Shown here piece after piece: positions 55,122 through 64,000 of a stretch of DNA of 64,000 nt (positions within the stretch are counted from its first letter, which is position 1; the number at the start of each line of letters is the position of its first letter). The translations under genes were made by a program, and so were the position numbers. This stretch comes from Euphorbia lathyris. Lineage: Eukaryota; Streptophyta; Magnoliopsida; Malpighiales; Euphorbiaceae. The notes beneath the pieces were generated by a model that saw only the letters and a list, made by a program, of their open reading frames with translations, was not told the origin of the DNA and did no database searches. The stretch is taken from NCBI RefSeq assembly GCF_963576675.1, contig NC_088913.1, positions 74,337,001 to 74,401,000 of the forward strand, given 5' to 3'.

Positions 55122-56066
55122 ACCGCGGGGATAATGGCTAAATAGCTACCCTAGTTTATGACCACGGGGATAATGGCTAAACAGCTACCCTATTTCAAGA
55201 TTGCGGGGATAATGGCTAAATAGCTACCCTGATTTACGACTGCGGGGATAATGGTTAAATAGCTACTCCATTTCAAGATTGCGGGGATAATGGCTAAATA
55301 GCTACCCTATTTCAAGATCACGGGGATAATGGCTAAACAGCTACCCTGATTTACGACTGTGGGGATAATGGCTAAACAGCTACCCTATTTCAAGATCGCG
55401 GGGATAATGGCTAAACAGCTACCCTATTTCAAGATCACGGGGATAATGGCTAAACAGCTACCCTATTTCAAGATTGCGGGGATAATGGCTAAACAGCTAC
55501 CCTATTTTAAGATCACGGGGATAATGGCTAAACAGCTACCCTGATTTACGACTGTGGGGATAATGGCTAAACAGCTACCCTATTTCAAGATCGCGGGGAT
55601 AATGGCTAAACAGCTACCCTATTTCAAAATCACGGGGATAATGGCTAAACAACTACCCTATTTCAAGATTGCGGGGATAATGGCTAAACAGCTACCCTAT
55701 TTTAAGATCACGGGGATAATGGCTAAACAGCTACCCTGATTTACGACTGTGGGGATAATGGCTAAACAGCTACCCTATTTCAAGATTGCGGGGATAATGG
55801 CTAAACAGCTACCCTATTTCAAGATCACGGGGATAATGGCTAAATAGCTACCCTATTTCAAGATCGCGGGGATAATGGCTAAATAGCTACCCTGATTTAC
55901 GACTGTGGGGATAATGGCTAAACAGCTACCCTATTTCAAGATTGCGGGGATAATGGCTAAACAGCTACCCTATTTCAAGATCACGGGGATAATGGCTAAA
56001 CAGCTACCCTGATTTACGACTGTGGGGATAATGGCTAAACAGCTACCCTATTTCAAGATTGCGGTG
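55122..56066. repeat. 39-bp minisatellite, 24 units, with higher-order repeats
   Basis: GGGGATAATGGCTAAA occurs 24 times at 39-bp spacing. Two subtypes of the unit end (TTTCAAGAT..CG and TGATTTACGACTGTG) recur in blocks; the stretches from 55359 and from 55554 are near-identical 195-bp (five-unit) repeats. 39 is a multiple of 3, so the array stays open in frame, but the repeated peptide (MAKQLPYFKI) has no sign of being a protein. Confidence 0.95.
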
Positions 56067-56440
56067 AAGATGGCTAAAAAGCAACTCCGGTCAACGACCG
56101 TGAGTCAGATGGCTCAAAAGCAACTTCGGTCCACGACCGAGAGTCAAATGGCTCAAAAGCAACTTCGGTCCGCGACCGAGAGTCAAATGGCTCAAAAGCA
56201 ACTCCGGTCTGCGACCGTGAGTCAAATGGCTAAAAAGCAACTCCGGTCTGCGACCGTGAGTCAAATGGCTAAAAAGCAACTTCGGTCTGCGACCGAGAAT
56301 CAAATGTCTCAAAAGCAACTCCGGTCTGCGACCATGAGTCAAATGGCTAAAAAGCAACTTCGGTCTGCGACCGAGAGTCAAATGGCTCAAAAGCAACTCC
56401 AGTCTGCGACCGTGAGTCAAATGGCTAAAAAGCGGGGGCT
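56067..56440. repeat. second 39-bp minisatellite, about 9.5 units
   Basis: Unit with ATGGCT(A/C)AAAAGCAACT and CGGTC..CGACCG(T/A)GAGTCA, following the first array without a gap and keeping its 39-bp period and the ATGGCTAAA block, so probably derived from it. Contains a CGGTC/GACCG inverted repeat in each unit. Confidence 0.92.
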
Positions 56441-56777
56441 GTTTCTGGATTTTCTTATCACACTGTTGTCTGTATTTTCTCACTGGAGCTATCATCTCGA
56501 AGATTCGATGGGCCCACGTCTTAGTCTGAAATGACATAGACTACAGATTGTTTTTCTGTTGACTGTCGTCTGTATTTTGACTGGTGTCACTGTCTTGTAA
56601 AAATTAGCTGTTGTCTGGAATTGATGTTTTGACGATGTTGGTTACTGTCTGGGAGAAACGCAGGCTGAAACGGACTGCAAATCGGAGGTCTGTGCACCTG
56701 GTAATTAATTATTTACTTTTTACCTTTATGTCAAATCGTACTTTTTTCACTATTTACGGGAATGCCATTCCCTTTTC
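56441..56777 (+). other. upstream region of the PMD gene
   Basis: Repeated CTGT(T/C)(G/T)TCTG-type text (56464, 56563, 56608) but no ORF. Probably the promoter region of the gene that follows. Confidence 0.4.
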
Positions 56778-56787
56778 CTATATAAGG
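56778..56787 (+). promoter_or_regulatory. TATA box of the PMD gene
   Basis: CTATATAAGG, 78 bp upstream of the ATG at 56865, with a C-rich leader between. Directs transcription on the + strand, opposite to element C. Confidence 0.65.
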
Positions 56788-56864
56788 TGGTGGGGTTTCA
56801 TTCCAACCCCACACCTTCTCTCTCCTCTTTCTCTCACTAGACTTCAATTTGGATTATTCTCGGG

Positions 56865-59685
56865 ATGGATTTAGATGAATGGGATGGCACCAGAGGCATG
56901 GACGAGGTTTACGTAAACCTGGATAGAGTGGATACCTTCCACGACCCTACGACACACTTGAGCAGGACACGCTGCAACGAGGTAAGTGGTTTCTCACTTT
57001 TATTTGATTTGAACTCTAGGTTTTAGCATTCCTATACGAACATGATTTGCATGCTAACTCTTAGGCTGCCTTAGAGGACTTTAGCTAGAAAATGTGAATT
57101 CCTTTATTTACACGTAACACCTGTTTGTTTTTGTAAGAATGCGCGCTATATGCATGTTAACAGTAAAAACGATGTGAATAGTAAAAACGTGAATAGTAAA
57201 AACTTAGCTAATGCACGTGAATAGTACACGTGAATAGTAAAAACTTAGCTAATGCACGTGAATAGTGACAACGTGAATAGTAAAAACTTAGCTAATGCAC
57301 GTGAATAGTAGAACGTGAATAGTAAAAACGTGAATAGTAAAAACTTAGCTAATGCACGTGAATAGTAGAACCTAATCTATGCTCCTCGTCACCGCAGACG
57401 AGGGTGGATTAAAGAATTGACTAAACCTTACGTGAATGACCCTACAGGAGAGATTTTTACAGAAAATTGGTCCTAACTGACCGGATGTCTCTAGGTTAGA
57501 TAATGAAAGAATACCCGTTCTTGACGCGTTCTTATCAAATGCATGCTTTAGGAGCCGTATTTAAATTTTCTTGTCTTGTTCTTTTTAGTTCATTGAGATT
57601 TCGGGGACCACCGCCGAGATTCACTCATGGTACGATAGGCTAGGCGCCGCGGCGAGAGCCCGCGTGCGCGAGTTGGGCTTCGAGCCCTTTATTGCAGCGC
57701 TGCCCCGCACCAACGGGGTATGCGATCCTTTTGGCCTACGGGCCTTATGCGAGCGGTGGGTTGACTCGACCCACACCTTCCACCTTTCCTTTGAGGAGAT
57801 GACCATCTCGCCTCGAGATTTTTCGCTGTTGACAGGATTGCGAGGGAGCAACACTCCCGTCCCTTTCCATTTTGGTATGATGCGACCACGGGTCAACCCT
57901 GCTAGGCTTGCTACCTTGATTGGACCGGGAGTTCGTCTATGCGCCAAGTCTACTCCGGCGAAGTTTGTCTCTACCGCGAGCCTCTTGAGTAGACGTGATT
58001 TCTGCGAGACCGACGCTACCGACCTGGCGGTTCGTAGTTTCTTAGTATATGCTCTGAGTGAGACGATTTTCCGCACGAAGGGCGGGAAGGTACACGCAGG
58101 TCTCATTCAGACACTTAACGATCTGGATGCAGCGGCTTCTTATGATTGGGCAGGGGCAGGCTTAGCCTTTCTTTACAAGTTCTTGGATCTGACTTGCCGG
58201 AAGCGCAAGGACTTCGGCGGTTATACCTTTGCCCTGCTGGTACGTGACGCCTTCTTGACTTATCCGTCTTGTCTTTTTCGCATTTTTCACACTCCTAGTC
58301 CTCATTTTTACCGCAGGTGTGGGCGTACGAGAGACACATCCTTCCCAGCCGGTCTCGATCTCGACCGAGAGTACCGAGGCCGCCCTTCATGACCCGATGG
58401 AGGGATTTTGACTTGAGCGCCGAGAGGAGTCGGACAGTGTCGCGGCTTTTGGATTGGATCGACTCGCTGACCCTGGGACAGGTAGATTTTGCCTAATCAT
58501 GCTAGATTTTTGTTTGAGTCCCTCTGACTTTCTCTTTGTGCATTTTTCTTTAGATTAAGTTCAGGTGGGATGATCTTGACTTCGGCCCTGATTATGCATA
58601 CACATCGATGATCCAGGAGCAGCAGTGCGTGCTCACCGGCCCTTGTGTGCGGGCGTGGTATTTGGGAGATCAAGGCATCACCGGAGTGAGTGATGTTCAC
58701 TGGACGCCGGAGGAGATTCCCGTTTCCATGTTTGCTGTGCGGACTCTGCCCTTATCGACCATTCGTCGAGATCTGACCCGTCGTTTTGTCGGTAAAGTGG
58801 TCTGGATTCATGTCGGGGGCCGCGAGCCTTATTTGTCTACTTTACTGAGCGCGAGGGATGCCCCGGCGGCAGCGATGGAGGTAGATCCGGTAGCGGACGT
58901 GTTTTCGAGAGAGGCGGTTGAGGCCGTCTTTGGTCAGGCGGAGGTTCCGGTAAGTGATTCCGCCCTCTTTTCATTTTATTCATGATATGCTCGGAGGTTT
59001 TATTGTGTGTTGTTTTTTTTTTTTTACTTTTTTGCAGGAGGGATCCTGGCGGAGTGCCCACCTATCTGATTTTTTCGATGATACTCGGGCCCAAACCCCG
59101 GTGTGCGAGCAGCCCTATTTTGTCGGCGAGTCCTCCAGTGCAGCTCGACCGGAGAGGTCGTCCATAGGCGTGCCTATACCAGACTATGGGAGAGATTATG
59201 CTACGATCTGCTATGACGAGTCCGGGGCACCTTACGCGGGATTTGAGGCGGCCCCTCCTATCTTCTCCTCGAGGGTCCCGTTTGATCCCTCGGATGCTTC
59301 TCTGACCACGAGAGAGACTTGTACTGATTACGTAGGGCTGTCTGGTTATCTCCGAGACCGCCTCAGCTTGCGCTGCACCGATCACCTGGTATGTATCATT
59401 ACTGTACTTTAGTGTAGTGGAATGTATGCATGTATGTATGATTTATGCTTTTGCCTTATGCTGCCTTTTATCTGTTTTTTTTTTCTGTAGAGTGATCTGC
59501 ATGCCCACGAGCGGAGACAGAGCGAGCTAGTGTGGGAAGCTGATGCCCGAGTTGGTCATGTGTATCAAGAGAGGAACGACCACTGGTCGGGGATGATGCG
59601 ACGGGAGACTGAGGGTCGCCTTGCCGTCGAGGAGAGGGCGCGTGATGAGTCGATCAGACGCCTTGCTGCAGAGGAGAGAGCATGA
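56865..59685 (+). CDS. plant mobile domain (PMD/MAIN-like) gene, 6 exons, antisense in element C
   Basis: Exons 56865-56981, 57589-58239, 58317-58481, 58554-58949, 59038-59388, 59491-59685; all five introns GT...AG and all in phase 0. The joined frame has 624 codons. Exon 2 holds the PMD core: LGFEPFIAALPRTNGVCDPFGLRALCERWVDST.TFHL, EEMTISPRDFSLLTGLRG, and LAFLYKFLDLTCRKRKDFGGYTFAL; exons 3-4 continue it (VWAYERH, RPPFMTRW, FRWDDLDFGP). The C-terminus (exon 6) is helical, Glu/Arg-rich. Cellular PMD proteins (MAIN, MAIL1) affect silencing and genome stability; PMD copies also occur in transposons. The stop TGA (59683-59685) lies where CGA fits the 27-bp repeat around it; the frame would run 47 more codons to TAG at 59827-59829. 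Confidence 0.85.
57165..57370 (+). repeat. short tandem repeats in intron 1 of the PMD gene
   Basis: GTGAATAGTA(AAAAC) recurs about nine times, often with CTTAGCTAATGCAC. Lies inside intron 56982-57588. Confidence 0.8.
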
Positions 59686-60302
59686 GCTACTGATGAGAGA
59701 GCATGGATTTCTGATGAGAGAGCGCGAGTTTCTGATGAGAGAGCGCGTGCTGCCGAGGAGGCACTATCTGCGGAGCGGGCATCTCACCTGAGAGATTTTG
59801 AGAACTATTGGGACTTCCCTCCGTATTAGGCTCGTTATGTATTGCTTTGTAGCTTTCATTGTTGCTTTGTAGCTTTTATTAGAGTTTCCCCGATGTATAG
59901 CTGATGTATAGGGAGTGGGGTGGATAGTAGGTAGGCTTTTTGTGGAAAGTAGGATAGGAAATGTATAACCCGTGATTCATATTACCATGCATTCGGTAGA
60001 TTATAATGATTCCAATCATTCTCGTCAAATATATTCATGCCTTTATTTATTTACAAACAACAGAAATACTTAGTCTCTTATACATTGTTTTTGTAATTGC
60101 TCAAGTTATAACTATTGTTACCAGGACCCGCCTTTCGGTTTTCGGATCCTGGCGATTTTTCTCCTCTCCTTTTACTATCCCGGAATTTTTAAATGAGTGC
60201 CCTTTCGGGTTTTCACCCATTGGGATTTCCCTTATTGTTGCATAGGTCGCCCTTTGCGGGTTTTCAACCTATCGGGAATTTTCTTTATTTTTCTTTTTTT
60301 TT
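59686..60302. other. 3' end of the PMD gene and gap before pol of element C
   Basis: 59686-59829 would be the read-through end of the PMD frame (repeated GATGAGAGAGC). 59830-60302 is non-coding and separates the convergent PMD gene and pol. Confidence 0.55.
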
Positions 60303-62955
60303 TTACGAAAAGTATTTCTTAAGCCTATCCAGGTTGGTAGGTTCGGAGAATTCCATGTCGTCCATTGTGGTTAACTTCACCGCTCCTTTGCTTAGTATCT
60401 TCCTCACGACGAATGGTCCTTCCCAGTTAGGCCTGAACTTCCCCCTCGGGTCGGTGTGCGTCACACGGATCTGTTTCAGCACCAAATCTCCTTCTTTGAT
60501 AGGGCTGGTCTTGACTTTTTTATTGAAAGCCCGAGCCATCCTTCTTTGATATAACTGTACATGGTAAAGGGCTTCCATCCTTTTCTCATCAACTAAAGCC
60601 AACTGCTCACATCGCCTCTTCACCCATTCCGTTTTGGGAATTTCTGCTTCCACTGCGATTCTCAACGATCGCTTTTCGATCTCAATCGGCAGGACTGCTT
60701 CTGTTCCGTATACCAAGGAGAATGGCGTTGCCCCAGTCGAGGTTCTGACTGTCGTGCGATAAGCCCACAACGCGAGTGGGAGGTGCTCATGCCAATTCCG
60801 ATGTGATTCCACCATCTTTACGATGATCCTTTTAAGGTTCTTATTAGCTGCTTCTACTGCCCCATTAGCCTGTGGACGGTACGGAGAAGACCTGTGATGT
60901 TCAATGCCATATTCTCGGAAAAGATTCCTTACTTCCCCCTGAAACTGGACCCCGTTATCCGTGATCATGTGATGAGGCACTCCGAACCTGGTGATCAAGT
61001 GTTTTTCAATGAACCTTCTCATCTGCTTGGATCCCAGTTTGCTAAACGACTCTGCTTCTACCCATTTGGTGAAATAATCGATGGCGACTGCAATAAACTT
61101 ATGTCCATTTGAAGCATTAGGCCTTACTTCGCCGACGATGTCAATGCCCCAGGCAGCGAATGGCCAAATAGGTGCTAGCACATGTAGTTCCATGGCCGGA
61201 AGATGACTGCAATCGCCGTGGATTTGACAATCGTGACATTTCTTTGCATACTCGTTACAATCTCTTTCCATGGTGAGCCAATAAAAGCCTTGCCTAATAA
61301 TTTTCTTAGCTAGTACTGCTCCTCCCATATGGGCTCCACAAATTCCCGAATGTACTGATTCCATCGCCTCGCGGGCTTCCCCCGCATCCAAGCATCTTAG
61401 TTGTAATCCGTCAATGTGCCTTTTGTAAAGCAAGTCGTTATGGATGACGAACTGACGAGCTAGCCTTCTAATCACAGCTTGATCCCTAGGTTCTGACTCT
61501 GCCGGATATGTTCCATCTTTCATGAAGTTCACGATATCGAAATACCACGGTTTTTCATCTGCCCCTAACAGCATTACGTCTTCGTAGCACGGTTTGTGAG
61601 ATCTTCTCAATACCAATGGTTTCGAAGCAAGGTTCTGGGGGTTGTCCCAAACTGACACCAAAGTGGCCAAGGCATCCGCGGCCTGATTATGAGCTCGAGG
61701 AATGTGATAGAAGCGACATTCTTGGAATCTCAATGCCAACCCTTCTAGCTGATCTAGATACGGACGTAGCCTTTCTTCTCTCACTTCCCAGTTTCCTTGT
61801 GCCTGTTCGATGATCAACTTGGAGTCACCCCAAATTTCGACATATGACACTCCCAGTGCTGCTAATGACTCTAAACCATAAATGCATGCTTCGTATTCGG
61901 CCATATTATTGGTAAGGGGGAAGGATAACTTCTTCGCCATCGGGATTCTTTCTCCTTTCGGGGAGATAAGTAGTACTCCTACTCCGGCTCCATTCGAGTT
62001 AACTGCTCCGTCGAAGAACATTTTCCACGGTATAACTTCGATTGCATTCAAATGTTCATCGAGGAAATCATAGCTTATCTCTTCTTCTTCTGTATTCAGG
62101 GGTTGATTAGCCAAAAATTCTGCCACGGCTCTTCCTTTGATAACCTTCTTCGTCACATATTCAATGTCAAACTCGGACAAAAGCAACAACCATCTGGCTA
62201 ACTTCCCCGTCAAGGATGGAGTTCGGTATAGATACTTCACGGGGTCCATTCGAGAAATAATGATCACTTTATACGATTGGAAATAGTGCCGCAGTTTCTT
62301 CGTCAACCACACCACTGCCACACATGTCTTTTCGATCATGTTGTATTTGAGCTCATACTCTAGGAACTTCTTACTCAAATAATACACCGCGTGTTCCACA
62401 CCGGTGTCTCCCTCTTGAGCTAACATTGCTCCGATAGATCGCTCCTCAATTGCTACATAGAGGAGAAGTGGCTTTCCCAGTTTAGGCGGTCTCAACACTG
62501 GCGGATTAGACAAGTAACTTCGGACACTCTCCAACGCCTGTTGACACTTATCATTCCAAACGACGGGGTGGTCTTTCCTTAACAACTTAAAGATTGGCTC
62601 GCAGATTGTGGTGAGTCTTGCTATGAACCGACTGATATACTGAACTTGCCCCAGAAACCCCCTCACTTCCTTCTCATTTCTCGGCGCTGGCATTTCCTTT
62701 ATAGCCTTCACTTTATCGGGATCCACCTCAATTCCCTTATTTCCGATTACATAGCCTAAGATTTTCCCCGACGAAACGCCGAAAAAGCACTTCTTCGGGT
62801 TTAACCTTAGCTTGAATTCTGCAATTCGGGCCAAAAACTTCTCGAGGGCGGCAAAATGCCCTTCTCTTGTCTCTGATTTGACCATCATGTCATCCACGTA
62901 GACTTCTACCTCCTTGTGTATCATGTCATGGAACAGGGCTGTGGATTCGCTGGTA
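60303..62955 (-). pseudogene. element C pol: RT end, two RNase H domains, integrase
   Basis: About 880 codons. RT ends with EVYVDDMMVKS (catalytic Asp pair). The native RNase H follows but lacks its first Asp (LLLYVAIEERSIGAML) and looks inactive. A second, archaeal-type RNase H is complete in its motifs: MFFDGAVNSNGAGVGVLL, NNMAEYEACIYGL, WGDSKLIIEQ and the AHNQAADALA end. Integrase: H-H-C-C site (HSGICGAHM...CHDCQ), then DIVGEV, ITDNGVQFQG and NGAVEAANKNL (DDE). The C-terminal domain ends RLKKYFS, stop at 60303. Out of frame with the upstream RT half by one inserted base near 62950. Confidence 0.92.
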
Positions 62956-64000
62956 GGTTGCCCCGGCATTTTTCAAACCAAATGGCATCACTCTGTAACA
63001 GTATGTTCCCCACTCTGTTGTGAACGAGGTTTTCGCTTTGTGCTTTTCGGCCATCTGAACTTGCATGTAGCCCATGAAACCATCCACATTTGTGTGTAAG
63101 ACGCTTGATGCTGCACTGTCGATCAATATATCGATATGAGGCAAGGCGAACTCATCCTTGGGGCATGCCTTATTAAGATCTCTGTAATCCACGCACATCC
63201 TCACTTTGCCATCCTTTTTCGTAATGGGCACTACATTTGCGACCCAAGGGGGATAGTCGATCACTTCGATGAATCCTGCTTCTAACTGCTTCTTCACCTC
63301 CTCTCTGATCTTATCTGCCCATTCGGGTCTCATACGTCGGAGCTTCTGCTTTACGGTCCTCGCCTCGGGATATGTTGGAATACGGTGAGTTACGATTGAT
63401 TGATCGATTCCAGGCATGTCTTCGTATGTCCACGCGAATACAATTTCGTATTTTTTAATTATTCTCTCAAATTCTTTTCTCTCTTCAATAGTTAATTCTT
63501 GAGCAATTTGTATAAGTTTAGGATTTTCATCCGTACCAAGATTGAAAGTTGACATTTCTATTGTATTGATTTCAAATGTAGGCATGTTATATGAATGAGA
63601 ATGCATGGAATGATCATGATCAACATCAAGCAAGTAAGCAAAATCAGAATTCATTTCATTGATAGCGTGGGTGATTACATCATCGGACTCAAACAAAGCA
63701 GTAATACAATTTTCATCCTCAATATCTTCGGACTTCTCATATACTCTCGAGGTACTAGGCTCAATTTCAGCTCCTGTAGCCGCTTCAATGGTAATGACCT
63801 GCTCCTCGGCATTTGAATCCAGCATCATGATCTCCTCGACAAAGCAGCTTGCCTTTCCTTTGCCCCAGTCGGCGACATCATTGAAGATTTCAAACCCTGG
63901 TAGAATCTTTCCTTCCGTGCTAGTCCACGACTCGGAGGTTCCCGAATATGGCTTTCCATGCCCCTCGCTTACAAAATGCTTCCTCAAGCCTATTTTTCCT
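62930..64000 (-). pseudogene. element C pol: RT N-terminal part (partial, runs off window)
   Basis: Open from the window edge to a stop near 62926. An acidic linker (residues about 60-150 of the visible part) is followed by RT: KQLEAGFIEVIDYPPWVANV, VPITKKDGKVRMCVDYRDLN, TNVDGFMGYMQVQM (first catalytic Asp) and YCYRVMPFGLKNAGATYQR. After GATYQR one extra base shifts the frame away from the ALFHDM that should follow. Protease and gag lie outside the window. Confidence 0.9.

Larger units (their letters stand above)
52332..64000 (-). mobile_element. Tat-type Ty3/Gypsy retrotransposon C, 3' part
   Basis: Reads on the - strand and runs out of the window at the right (5' LTR, gag and protease outside). 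Order from right to left: pol (RT, RNase H, second archaeal-type RNase H, integrase) 63987-60303; an antisense PMD gene 56865-59685; a 39-bp minisatellite 55122-56440; polypurine tract 54921-54935; LTR 54920 to about 52332. The second RNase H and the long variable 3' region with tandem repeats are marks of the Tat lineage. A one-base insertion in RT makes pol defective. Confidence 0.85.

Noticed and set aside
55122..56440. CRISPR-like array or repeat protein gene
   Set aside because: Contiguous 39-bp units without unique spacers, in a plant retroelement; the open frames follow from a period divisible by three.
57621..58106. 161-codon - strand ORF opposite PMD exon 2
   Set aside because: Shadow of the PMD coding exon, which has correct splice sites and domain motifs.

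Overview
This is plant nuclear DNA, most likely from a eudicot. The supporting evidence is a multi-exon RopGEF (PRONE) gene, a plant lipid-transfer protein gene, plant-type nuclear tRNA-Asp and tRNA-Pro genes, AT-rich intergenic DNA, and many Copia, Gypsy, RTE, L1 and MITE insertions. There are no operons. About four fifths of the window is transposon-derived, often several insertions deep.

Layout. (1) 1-19611 is LTR retrotransposon 'A' on the + strand, with its 5' LTR cut by the window edge. It has no recognisable gag or pol, only one long acidic ORF of unknown function. A complete but defective Copia element 'B' (3439-13770, - strand, target duplication GAATC) splits that ORF near its 3' end. 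A tandem pair of RTE-type LINE copies (15193-17679, - strand) splits the 3' LTR after 11 bp. (2) 19612-22157 holds a decayed Copia RT remnant and a 130-bp tandem repeat broken by an L1 tail. (3) 22158-33330 is the main host-gene island: a lipid-transfer protein gene, a four-pass membrane protein gene, a tRNA-Asp locus in a decayed tandem array, a hAT-type MITE, tRNA-Pro(AGG) and a seven-exon RopGEF gene. (4) 33588-51600 is a field of fold-back elements and MITEs, many nested, with an RTE LINE copy that is itself split by a solo LTR. (5) 51639-52331 is a broken Gypsy gag remnant. (6) 52332-64000 is the 3' part of a Tat-type Ty3/Gypsy element 'C' on the - strand: pol with a second RNase H, then an antisense intron-bearing plant-mobile-domain (PMD) gene with its own TATA box, then a 39-bp minisatellite, a polypurine tract and an LTR.

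How the parts relate. The host genes look independent of one another. The mobile part records a sequence of events. Element A landed first; its LTRs differ at about 16 of 1160 aligned sites by eye. B and the LINE pair entered later. B carries an extra ORF after pol and several polypurine-tract copies, features associated with the SIRE lineage. C carries a passenger gene antisense to its genome, an orientation that protects introns from being spliced out of the genomic RNA.

Least explained items: the ORF of element A with its 109-residue repeats, the duplicated primer-binding-like site of A, the inverted-repeat arrays upstream of the LTR TATA boxes of A and C, and the PMD gene inside C. Splice sites and boundaries were read by eye; no search was run.
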